Positions 1-5,503 of a stretch of DNA of 6,540 nt are shown here, one piece after another (positions within the stretch are counted from its first letter, which is position 1; each line of letters opens with the position of its first letter). Below the pieces are notes generated by a model, which worked only from the letters and a program-made list of their open reading frames with translations, made no database searches and was not told the DNA's origin. The DNA lies in NCBI GenBank assembly GCA_023254015.1, contig JALQYS010000602.1:1-6540 (forward strand), given 5' to 3'. This DNA is from Paracoccaceae bacterium. Lineage in GTDB: Bacteria > Pseudomonadota > Alphaproteobacteria > Rhodobacterales > Rhodobacteraceae. A program made the translations under genes and the position numbers.

Positions 1-2
1 CC

Positions 3-536
3 TTCTCGGTCTCGCCCGTGGTGGCCGGCCTCTGCCTCGTCCTGACCTTCGGCGCCAATTCGGCGCTGGGCGGCTGGCTGGTCGCCCATGGCTTTCCGGT
101 GGTCTTCGCCCTGCCCGGCATCATCCTGGCCTCGATGTTCGTCACCTTCCCCTTCGTCGCCCGCGAGCTGATTCCGGTGATGATCGAACAGGGCCGGGCC
201 GAGGAAGAGGCGGCGCTGACCCTTGGCGCCTCGGGCTGGCGCACCTTCTGGACCGTGACGCTGCCCAACATCCGCTGGGCGCTGCTTTACGGTGTGTTGC
301 TGTGCAACGCCCGCGCGATGGGAGAATTCGGCGCGGTTGCCGTGGTATCGGGCAAGATCCGCGGGCAGACCGCCACCATGCCGACGACGATCGAGATGCT
401 GTATCAGGAATACCTCTCTGTCGCCGCCTTCTCTCTGGCCGCCGTGCTGGCGCTTCTGGCCCTTGTCACGCTCTTGCTGAAAACCGCGCTGGAAATCCGT
501 CATGCCGACCAGCTTGCCGCCACGCACCGCCATTAG
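3..536 (+). CDS. cysW: Sulfate/thiosulfate ABC transporter permease CysW (5' end missing)
   Basis: Inner-membrane permease subunit of the sulfate/thiosulfate importer; with CysT it forms the channel through which CysA drives uptake of periplasmic sulfate delivered by a binding protein. The reading frame is already open at base 3 (FSVSPVVAGL), so the start lies upstream; 177 C-terminal residues are present of a family usually near 280-290. The coupling loop that contacts the ATPase has the EAA pattern of binding-protein-dependent permeases (EEEAALTLGASGWRTF, then LPNIRWALLYG). CysW-type sequence follows: EFGAVAVVSGKIRGQT, then an EMLYQEY stretch and a last membrane helix ending in a charged tail (LEIRHADQ). 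Hydrophobic segments lie at the left edge, around FPVVFALPGIILASMFV, and at the C-terminus. It ends in TAG, 49 bases before cysA on the same strand, as expected for a cys operon. A molybdate permease is less likely given the C-terminal match to CysW and the wording of the Q-T-T-I-E-M-L-Y segment. Confidence 0.93.
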   Translation, partial: FSVSPVVAGLCLVLTFGANSALGGWLVAHGFPVVFALPGIILASMFVTFPFVARELIPVMIEQGRAEEEAALTLGASGWRTFWTVTLPNIRWALLYGVLLCNARAMGEFGAVAVVSGKIRGQTATMPTTIEMLYQEYLSVAAFSLAAVLALLALVTLLLKTALEIRHADQLAATHRH

Positions 537-573
537 GCCCCCACCCGCGCGCGCGCGCCGCACGCCTATCCGC

Positions 574-579
574 AAGGAG
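574..579 (+). promoter_or_regulatory. Shine-Dalgarno of cysA
   Basis: AAGGAG lies 6 bases before the ATG at 586. It selects this start over an in-frame ATG at 502 that lies inside cysW and would add 28 residues unlike the ABC ATPase family. Confidence 0.85.
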
Positions 580-585
580 TTTCCC

Positions 586-1305
586 ATGCATATCGAAATC
601 GACGAGATCTCCAAGCTTTTCGGCACCACGGCCGCCCTGCACCCGGTGTCGCTGTCTTTGCCCTCTGGCGCGTTGGTGGCTCTTCTCGGCCCCTCCGGGT
701 CGGGCAAGACCACCCTTCTGCGCATCCTTGGCGGGCTGGAATTCCCGACCTCGGGTCGCGTCATGTTCGACGGGCAGGATGCCACGGGCCTCAGCGTTCA
801 GGATCGCCGCGCGGGCTTTGTGTTTCAGTCCTACGCCCTGTTCCGCCACATGACGGTGTTCGACAATATCGCCTACGGCCTGAACGCCCGCCCCCGCGCC
901 AGCCGCCCGAATAAGGCTGAGATCGCCCGCCGGGTGACCAAACTGCTAGAGCTGATCCAGCTGCCCGACATTGGCGCGCGGTTCCCCAGCCAGCTGTCGG
1001 GCGGGCAGCGGCAGCGGGTGGCGCTGGCCCGTGCCCTGGCGATCGAGCCGCGGATGCTTTTGCTGGACGAGCCCTTCGGGGCGCTGGACGCCAAAGTTCG
1101 CAAAGACCTGCGCCAGGGCCTGCGCGACATCCACGACACCACGGGCCTGACCACGATCTTTGTCACCCATGATCAGGAAGAGGCGATGGCGCTGGCCGAT
1201 CTGGTGGTCGTGATGTCAATGGGCCGCATCGAACAGATCGGCAAGCCGCAAGACATCCGCGCGCGGCCCGCCACACCCTTCGTGCGCGAATTCATCGCCA
1301 CTTGA
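586..1305 (+). CDS. cysA: Sulfate/thiosulfate ABC transporter ATPase CysA, short form without C-terminal domain
   Basis: Cytoplasmic ATPase that powers sulfate/thiosulfate import together with CysT/CysW. The protein has 239 residues. Visible nucleotide-binding motifs are Walker A GPSGSGKTT (35-43), Q-loop glutamine Q81 in VFQSYALF, ABC signature LSGGQ (137-141), Walker B LLLDEP (158-163), D-loop GALD (165-168) and the switch histidine H195 in VTHDQEEA. The QSYALF and THDQEEA wording is typical of the CysA/PotA/MalK class. Family members such as E. coli CysA are around 350-365 residues and carry a C-terminal regulatory/TOBE-like domain; this one stops right after PFVREFIAT, where that domain would begin. 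The frame after the TGA shows no recognisable remnant of the missing domain. It directly follows cysW and a hairpin follows its stop, so it is probably the last gene of the operon. ModC or another importer ATPase is possible but less likely given the neighbour. Confidence 0.9.
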   Translation: MHIEIDEISKLFGTTAALHPVSLSLPSGALVALLGPSGSGKTTLLRILGGLEFPTSGRVMFDGQDATGLSVQDRRAGFVFQSYALFRHMTVFDNIAYGLNARPRASRPNKAEIARRVTKLLELIQLPDIGARFPSQLSGGQRQRVALARALAIEPRMLLLDEPFGALDAKVRKDLRQGLRDIHDTTGLTTIFVTHDQEEAMALADLVVVMSMGRIEQIGKPQDIRARPATPFVREFIAT

Positions 1306-1313
1306 CAGAACCG

Positions 1314-1342
1314 GGGCCGGCCATTCGGGGATGGGCCGGCCC
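1314..1342 (+). terminator. GC hairpin after cysA (possible terminator)
   Basis: Perfect 9-bp inverted repeat GGGCCGGCC (1314-1322) / GGCCGGCCC (1334-1342) with an 11-base loop, starting 8 bases after the cysA stop. No T-run follows (AAAGACAAGAC), so it is not a canonical intrinsic terminator. Position and stability fit an end-of-operon or RNA-protecting hairpin. Confidence 0.5.
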
Positions 1343-1734
1343 AAAGACAAGACAACACCGTGCGGATCGGCCCCGAGAGCCGGTCTCAGCCTTTCCCGCC
1401 AAGGGGGCGTGCCCCGGCCCCGACAGGGCTCGATATCCACCAGCAAGCTCAGGGGCCGTCGGGGCGCCGATAGGGGATCTGGACGGCGAGCGTCGTCTGG
1501 CCGCGGCACAGCCCGCCGCGCATTGTTCGGCATGTCGGCTGGCGGTGCTCTATGCGCAGCGCGAAGCCGTTCTTCAGTGATGGCGTGAAAGCCCTGCGCA
1601 TCTGCGACGGACGCAAGGGAGCCACCACAGCGAATCACGGGGATGGATGGCCAGCCCTGATAATCCCGGGAAAACCGCCGGACGTCAGACGAACGGCCTC
1701 TGCGCCAGGGGTGACCCCACGCCCCCGCTACCCC

Positions 1735-1764
1735 AGCGCCCTGCACCCATTGGTGTGGGGCGCT
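1735..1764 (+). other. 13-bp RNA hairpin, terminator-like or small-RNA element
   Basis: Left arm AGCGCCCTGCACC (1735-1747), loop CATT (1748-1751), right arm GGTGTGGGGCGCT (1752-1764). All 13 positions pair if the + strand is transcribed, counting two adjacent wobble pairs (U1742-G1757 and G1743-U1756). On the minus strand these become A-C mismatches, so the structure favours a + strand RNA. It is followed by TTC, only a very short T-run. It may be a terminator for a transcript reading from cysA or from within this stretch. Confidence 0.4.
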
Positions 1765-1818
1765 TTCGTGACGGGGAATGGATCAGCCATGACGGCGCCA
1801 TGTCGAGCCGCCGAACGC

Positions 1819-1838
1819 AACAAAGAACCCCAAGGGGG
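1819..1838 (-). terminator. Probable terminator of the tRNA-Arg transcript
   Basis: Reading the minus strand about 30 bases past the tRNA 3' end, CCCC-CTT-GGGG forms a short stem and is followed by TTCTTTGTT. The stem is only 4 bp, but the G/C stem followed by a T-rich tail is the intrinsic-terminator pattern and it is correctly placed. Confidence 0.45.
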
Positions 1839-1868
1839 ATAGCTAAGCGCTTGTTTTATCTGAAGAAG

Positions 1869-1945
1869 TGGCGGACCCGGAGCGATTCGAACGCCCGACC
1901 CTCAGATTCGTAGTCTGATGCTCTATCCAGCTGAGCTACGGGTCC
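1869..1945 (-). tRNA. tRNA-Arg, anticodon ACG, CCA encoded
   Basis: Read on the minus strand, the full cloverleaf is present: acceptor GGACCCG (1945-1939) pairing with CGGGTCC (1879-1873), D-stem GCTC/GAGC with loop AGCTGGATA, anticodon stem TCAGA/TCTGA with loop CTACGAA, variable loop GGGTC, T-stem GGGCG/CGCTC (one G-U pair) with loop TTCGAAT, discriminator G, and CCA encoded in DNA (1871-1869). The anticodon is ACG, which is deaminated to ICG and reads CGU/CGC/CGA arginine codons. It is 77 bases long with no mismatches in the stems other than the wobble pair. tRNA-Arg genes are frequent integration sites for phages and islands, but no integrase or duplicated 3' end is seen here. Confidence 0.97.
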
Positions 1946-1957
1946 GTCTTGCCGCTG

Positions 1958-1986
1958 CGTTTAGCTGTGGCTGCGGGGGTTTGCAA
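1958..1986 (-). promoter_or_regulatory. Candidate promoter of tRNA-Arg
   Basis: On the minus strand TTGCAA (1986-1981) is followed after 17 bases by TAAACG (1963-1958), 12 bases before the mature tRNA 5' end. Matches to the -35/-10 consensus are 4/6 and 3/6; spacing and place are right, sequence match is modest. Confidence 0.35.
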
Positions 1987-1993
1987 GGGCAAT

Positions 1994-2024
1994 TCGGCAT
2001 CGAAATTCGAAATCCCGATGCCGA
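1994..2024 (-). terminator. Hairpin after the DUF4405 gene
   Basis: Perfect 9-bp inverted repeat TCGGCATCG (1994-2002) / CGATGCCGA (2016-2024) with a 13-base loop, starting 7 bases past the stop codon of the minus-strand gene. The bases after it on the minus strand (AATTGCCC) have no T-run. It is a likely transcript end or stabilising stem that separates this gene from the tRNA promoter just downstream. Confidence 0.5.
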
Positions 2025-2031
2025 GCTGCAA

Positions 2032-2526
2032 TTATTCGGCCAGAGCCTGCCCATAGACCTGAGCAAGCAGGCCAACGGCGGCTTCGGGGCTGGCCCCCGC
2101 CAGATCGGTCAGCGTCTGGTCTGCCGTCACGCCGGGATGTGTCACGGACAGCGCGGACAGAAGCTCTGCCTCCTGCCGCCCGGCCAGCACGGCCAGTGCC
2201 GAAATCGGGGCATGGGTGAGCGACCCCAGAACCTGCCGCACCGGCACAGATTCGCTGTCGCCCAGCGGCACGACAAAGGTCGCCGCCAGCACGATCACGG
2301 CGCCCCCCATAATGCCAAGGGCGGCAGACCGCTTGAAATAGGTGCTGAAGGCCCGGCGGTTCAGCCAGACATGCGCCCCGACGGCGGCAACAAGGGCCCA
2401 GCCCAGCCATTCATGGGCCACCTTGCCCAAGGGGGTTTCCAGATGGAAGAACATCAGCCCCCCCGTCACGGCCATCAAAAGGAAGGCACCGATGGTGAGG
2501 GGCGTCGCCCAGCTGCGTAATGACAT
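2032..2526 (-). CDS. Small three-helix membrane protein, DUF4405-like, possible b-type cytochrome
   Basis: A 164-residue protein with hydrophobic helices at about 10-27, 38-55 and 68-88, followed by a soluble C-terminal part (about 89-164) rich in Ala and Leu. The N-terminal part (SWATPLTIGAFLLMAVTG, HEWLGW, H at 52) resembles DUF4405-type proteins, small membrane proteins related to cytochrome b subunits. Histidines H28, H38 and H52 sit at or in the helices, and H38/H52 are 14 residues apart, so haem binding is plausible but inferred. The function is unknown; an electron-transfer or redox-sensing role would fit. The ATG at 2526 is chosen because GGAGGA lies 4 bases upstream; a longer in-frame TTG/GTG start would overlap that ribosome site. 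It lies 79 bases downstream of the histidine kinase on the same strand, so co-transcription is possible. I cannot assign a gene name. Confidence 0.78.
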   Translation of the reverse strand: MSLRSWATPLTIGAFLLMAVTGGLMFFHLETPLGKVAHEWLGWALVAAVGAHVWLNRRAFSTYFKRSAALGIMGGAVIVLAATFVVPLGDSESVPVRQVLGSLTHAPISALAVLAGRQEAELLSALSVTHPGVTADQTLTDLAGASPEAAVGLLAQVYGQALAE

Positions 2527-2530
2527 GAAA

Positions 2531-2536
2531 TCCTCC
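2531..2536 (-). promoter_or_regulatory. Shine-Dalgarno of the DUF4405 gene, partly inside a dyad
   Basis: GGAGGA on the minus strand, 4 bases before the ATG at 2526. Three of its bases fall in the right arm of an imperfect inverted repeat (2534-2563: 5+4 bp with a small internal loop), so the site could be masked by RNA structure. Confidence 0.7.
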
Positions 2537-2605
2537 ATTTGCACCAATCCCGTGCATCATGGATGAAACGTCCCCACCCGGAATTTCCGTCGCGGCTCTT
2601 GCCGG

Positions 2606-4015
2606 TCAGGCGCCCTTGGGAAGGTGAATCAGGAATTCCGTGCCCTCTGAATCCGAGCGCGTCAGCTCCAGCCGCCCACCATGGCCCCGCACCAGCTCGG
2701 CCGCAATCGCCAGACCAAGCCCGGTGCCCCCCTTGCGCGCGCCCCCCTGAAACGCCTCGAACAGATGCTCGCGCGCCTTGTTCGGCAGACCGGGCCCGGT
2801 GTCACCCACGCGGACAAGCCACTCCTGCGGGGTTTGCGAACAAGAGATTTCGATGGTGCCGCTCTGGCCCGTCGCTTCGATGGCCTGACGGGCGTTGCGC
2901 ACCAGATTCGACAGAACGCGGTAAAGCTGCTCAGGATCGGCCTGCACCAGAAACCCGCCCGGCACATCGACAAGAAAGGCCACCCGGCCATCTTCGTCCA
3001 GCCCTTCGGCCTCGGCCACATCGGCAGCCAGCGCCGCCAGATCGACCGGGCGCAGCACCGGAACCGCTTCCTCGGCCTTGCCAAAGGCAAGCGTCGCCTC
3101 GCACAGGGCCACCGCCCGGCTGATCGAGCCGATCAGCTTTGGCGCGGCGCGGGCAACAGTCGGGTCGGCGCTGCCCTCCAGGCGGTCGGCAAAAAGCTGG
3201 GCCGAGGTCAGGATGTTGCGCAAATCATGGCTGATCTTGGCCACGGCCCCGCCCAGCTGCGCCAGACGCTCCTTCTGCTTCAGGCTGCCCGTCAGCTGGC
3301 GCTGCATCGCCTCCATCGCCTCTTCGGCCGCCCGCAACTCCTCGATTTCCGCCGTCGGCGCGATCACCCGGCGCGCATCCTCGGGCGCCTCGGCATAGGC
3401 CGCCATATGACGCGCCACGCGCCGGATCGGCAGAACGATCAGCCGCTGCACCGCCAGAAACAGCAGAAAGGCCGTCACCACCGAGATCAGGGCCGAAAGG
3501 ACAAGGATGCGCACGCCATAATCCAGCATCGCCGTCCGCATCGGGCCATTGTCCATGGTGATTTCAATCAGCAACCCCGCCTGCTGCACCGGATTGCCGA
3601 TCACCCGGATGATCTGCTCGGTCGGATCGACCAGACAGGCCAGCGCGTCCCGGATCAGTTCCCAGGACCCCGACGCGCGCAAGTCATAGGTTGCCGAAAC
3701 CGGCGAGGGCAGAGTCGAGGACAGCACCAGCTGCCGCATCTCGTTGCGGCGCAGGACAACGTTGTAAACCCCGGCATTGGCCAGAAGTTCGGCCTCCAGC
3801 TCGGGCGTCACCATGTCGCTGGCCGCCAGCTGCGACAAAGAGGCGATCTGCGCCTTCTCCAGCCGCAGCGTCATGAAATCGACGCGAAAGCGCGCGATCG
3901 ACGGCACAAAGATCAAGACCTCGGCCAGCATGACAAAAGCCACGGTCAAGATCAGGAACCGCCCCGAGAGGGTGTTCAGAAACCTGCCCCTCCTGCCTTC
4001 CACCCCTCGGTCCAT
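2606..4015 (-). CDS. Membrane sensor histidine kinase (HAMP, HisKA-like, HATPase)
   Basis: Two-component sensor that autophosphorylates a histidine and passes phosphate to a response regulator. It has 469 residues from the ATG at 4015. Order of parts: transmembrane helix 1 (about 20-41), a periplasmic sensor region of about 125 residues with no fold I recognise, transmembrane helix 2 (about 168-190), a HAMP-like linker (about 190-243, VLPIRRVARHM), the dimerisation/phosphoacceptor segment with H263 in KISHDLRNIL, and the ATPase domain with N-box N370/N374 (NLVRNARQAI), G1 DTGPG (405-409), F-box FEAF (419-422) and G2 GGTGLGLA (429-436). All catalytic motifs look intact. No response regulator is in the window, so it is an orphan here and its partner and signal are unknown. 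The annotated ATG has AGAGG directly against it, too close for a good ribosome site; an in-frame CTG at 3979 has AGGAGG nine bases upstream, so the true start may be there (457 residues). It lies 69 bases after the oxidoreductase gene, with a hairpin between them. Confidence 0.92.
   Translation of the reverse strand: MDRGVEGRRGRFLNTLSGRFLILTVAFVMLAEVLIFVPSIARFRVDFMTLRLEKAQIASLSQLAASDMVTPELEAELLANAGVYNVVLRRNEMRQLVLSSTLPSPVSATYDLRASGSWELIRDALACLVDPTEQIIRVIGNPVQQAGLLIEITMDNGPMRTAMLDYGVRILVLSALISVVTAFLLFLAVQRLIVLPIRRVARHMAAYAEAPEDARRVIAPTAEIEELRAAEEAMEAMQRQLTGSLKQKERLAQLGGAVAKISHDLRNILTSAQLFADRLEGSADPTVARAAPKLIGSISRAVALCEATLAFGKAEEAVPVLRPVDLAALAADVAEAEGLDEDGRVAFLVDVPGGFLVQADPEQLYRVLSNLVRNARQAIEATGQSGTIEISCSQTPQEWLVRVGDTGPGLPNKAREHLFEAFQGGARKGGTGLGLAIAAELVRGHGGRLELTRSDSEGTEFLIHLPKGA
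3989..3994 (-). promoter_or_regulatory. Strong Shine-Dalgarno inside the 5' end of the kinase frame
   Basis: AGGAGG on the minus strand, 9 bases before an in-frame CTG (3979-3977) and downstream of the first ATG (4015). No ATG, GTG or TTG in the kinase frame lies at normal spacing from it. It is the best ribosome site near the kinase start and points to a non-standard CTG start or to an unused match. Confidence 0.5.
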
Positions 4016-4026
4016 CCTCTGTGCAC

Positions 4027-4063
4027 AAATATCCTCGGGGGTCCGGGGGCAGACAGCGCCCGG
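4027..4063 (-). repeat. Intergenic hairpin plus GAGGATATTTG motif (Rhodobacteraceae-type repeat)
   Basis: On the minus strand, CCGGGCGC (4063-4056) pairs with GCCCCCGG (4050-4043) across a 5-base loop with one mismatch, followed by ACCCCCGAGGATATTTG down to 4027. From memory this hairpin and tail pattern recurs in intergenic regions of Rhodobacteraceae genomes; only one copy is in the window, so the repeat status is not shown here. It starts 21 bases after the oxidoreductase stop and may act as its terminator. Confidence 0.5.
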
Positions 4064-4084
4064 GGTCGGGCCGGGGCACCGACA

Positions 4085-5503
4085 TCAGGGAACCAGCCGC
4101 TGCACCAGCCTGACAACCCGCTTCAGCGGAGGATTATCAAAGAGTCTGGCCAAGAAATAGGCCCCCGCCGCACGTTTGGCGGTTTCCCCCAACGTCGGAT
4201 AGGGAAGGATCAGGCCGGCCACCGTGCCGATCCTGACCCGCGCCGCAATCGCCAGCGCCCAAAGGCCGATCAACTCGCCCGCCTGAGGCCCGGCGATGCT
4301 GGCCCCCACGGGCCGCCCCCGAACCACCATGACCTTGACCAGCCCCCTGCCCTTGCGTTCCGCCCGGGCGCGGTCATTGCCGGAGAATTCGGCGCGCAGC
4401 ACGGTCAGACGCTTGCCATGGACGGCCCGCGCCTCGGCCTCGGTCAGGCCGACCTGAGCCAGTTCGGGGTCTGTATAGCTGACCCGGGGCATCTGCGGGG
4501 CGGCCTTCGCTGGCAGGCCCAGCAGAACCTGCCGAATCACCACTCCGGCATGCGCCCCGGCGGCATGGGTGAACTGCGGCCCGCCCGCGGCATCGCCCAC
4601 CGCATAGACGCGGCGATTCGACACGGACCGCAGATTTGCGCCCACGGTCACGCCCCTGGCCGAATGTGCAACACCGCCCGCGTGCAGATCCAGCCGCTCC
4701 AGCGCCGGGGCGCGGCCTGCGGCCACCATGAAATGCGAGCCGGTCAGCACCGCGCCATCGGCCAGCACCACCTCGATCCCGCCGTCGACCGCGCGCAACC
4801 GCACCACGGCCTGCTCCTCGCGGAACTCCACCCCCTCGTCGCGCAGGGCCCCCAGCACGACCGCCGCGCAATCCGGATCCTCGCGGCCCAGCGCGCGGGC
4901 CGCCTCGATCACCGTGACCCGCGCACCAAGCCGCCGATGGGCCTGCGCCATTTCGATGCCGATCGGGCCACCGCCCAGAATCAGCAGATGCTCGGGCCGC
5001 TCACGCAGGGCGAAAATCGTCTCGTTGGTCAGACAGGGTACCGTGTCGATGCCTGGCACGGGTGGCATGACCGCGCGCGCGCCCGTGGCAATCACGAACC
5101 GTCGCGCCCGGATGCGATGACCCGCCGCCTCGACCTCGCGCGGCGAGACAAACCGCGCCCATCCGCGCAGGACCGTCACGCCAAGCCCCTCGAATCGCTC
5201 CTGGCTGTCATGCGGGGCAATCCCGGCGATCACTTGCGTGACGTGATCCTGAACGGCAGCAAAATCGATCACCGGCGCGACCGGCGTAATGCCGAACGGC
5301 CCCGCCTGCCGCATCACCTCGGCCACCCGGCCCGCCGCCAGAAGCGCCTTTGACGGAACGCAGCCGGAATTCAGGCAATCGCCCCCCATCTCGGCCCCCT
5401 CGATCAGCACGACCGAGGCCCCCATCTGCACCGCCCCCGCCGCCAGCGACAGCCCGCCCGACCCCGCGCCGATGATGCAAAGATCCGGTGTCAGCATGCT
5501 CAT
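4085..5503 (-). CDS. Class I pyridine nucleotide-disulfide oxidoreductase (Lpd/MerA-like) with Tyr in place of catalytic His
   Basis: Cytoplasmic FAD-dependent NAD(P)H oxidoreductase of 472 residues, the usual length for the family. FAD-binding GAGSGG (12-17) with E35; redox-active disulfide GGDCLNSGCVPSK with C43 and C48; ATGA (139-142); NAD-binding GGGPIG (177-182) with E200 at the end of the second strand, favouring NADH over NADPH; AAGRAP (261-266); second FAD contact VGDA (302-305); C-terminal dimerisation domain. In dihydrolipoamide dehydrogenase and glutathione reductase the C-terminal motif HPTxSE supplies the catalytic His-Glu pair; here it reads YPTLGE, with Y435 in place of His and E440 kept. 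There is no N-terminal metal-binding domain and no C-terminal Cys pair as in mercuric reductase. The substrate is therefore unknown, and naming it Lpd would be misleading. The ATG at 5503 overlaps the stop of the upstream VTT gene (ATGA, 5500-5503), with a G-rich ribosome site 6 bases away. From memory, other bacteria have this pair as one fused VTT-oxidoreductase protein. Confidence 0.93.
   Translation of the reverse strand: MSMLTPDLCIIGAGSGGLSLAAGAVQMGASVVLIEGAEMGGDCLNSGCVPSKALLAAGRVAEVMRQAGPFGITPVAPVIDFAAVQDHVTQVIAGIAPHDSQERFEGLGVTVLRGWARFVSPREVEAAGHRIRARRFVIATGARAVMPPVPGIDTVPCLTNETIFALRERPEHLLILGGGPIGIEMAQAHRRLGARVTVIEAARALGREDPDCAAVVLGALRDEGVEFREEQAVVRLRAVDGGIEVVLADGAVLTGSHFMVAAGRAPALERLDLHAGGVAHSARGVTVGANLRSVSNRRVYAVGDAAGGPQFTHAAGAHAGVVIRQVLLGLPAKAAPQMPRVSYTDPELAQVGLTEAEARAVHGKRLTVLRAEFSGNDRARAERKGRGLVKVMVVRGRPVGASIAGPQAGELIGLWALAIAARVRIGTVAGLILPYPTLGETAKRAAGAYFLARLFDNPPLKRVVRLVQRLVP

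Larger units (their letters stand above)
1306..1868. other. Gene-poor intergenic stretch with inverted repeats
   Basis: About 560 bases between cysA and the tRNA. Stop-free stretches exist on both strands, but they look like chance ORFs of GC-rich DNA: they are rich in R, P, A and G, have no convincing ribosome site, match no family I recognise, and one runs into the tRNA. Structure is visible: the post-cysA hairpin (1314-1342), an 8-bp inverted repeat ATGCGCAG (1552-1559) / CTGCGCAT (1594-1601), a 13-bp hairpin (1735-1764), and a small stem near 1828-1837. I see no transposase fragment, integrase or tRNA-end duplication. It could hold a small RNA or decayed sequence. Confidence 0.6.

Noticed and set aside
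1302..1307. TTGACA overlapping the cysA stop codon as a -35 element
   Set aside because: The expected -10 region at 17 bases (1325-1330) is G-rich with no TATAAT-like sequence.
1216..1746. Minus-strand open frame of 176 codons overlapping the 3' end of cysA
   Set aside because: It overlaps a well-supported gene, has no good ribosome site, and gives an Arg/Pro-rich sequence that I cannot match to any family.
1302..1842. Several + strand open frames after cysA as possible small genes or the missing CysA domain
   Set aside because: No ribosome site or domain pattern; none resembles the CysA C-terminal domain; composition is that of chance ORFs in GC-rich DNA.
1845..1852. AAGCGCTT palindrome followed by GTTTTAT as a + strand terminator
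   Set aside because: An 8-base palindrome with no loop cannot form a useful RNA hairpin, and no + strand gene ends there.
1647..1913. + strand open frame of 88 codons
   Set aside because: It runs into the tRNA-Arg gene on the opposite strand and has no recognisable content.
1869..1945. tRNA-Arg as an occupied attachment site
   Set aside because: No integrase gene and no second copy of the tRNA 3' end is visible within the window.
2681..5353. Very long + strand open frame (890 codons)
   Set aside because: It is antisense to the kinase and oxidoreductase genes, which carry clear family motifs. Its translation is rich in R, H, Q, P and G without any domain; it is stop-free because of GC bias at third positions.
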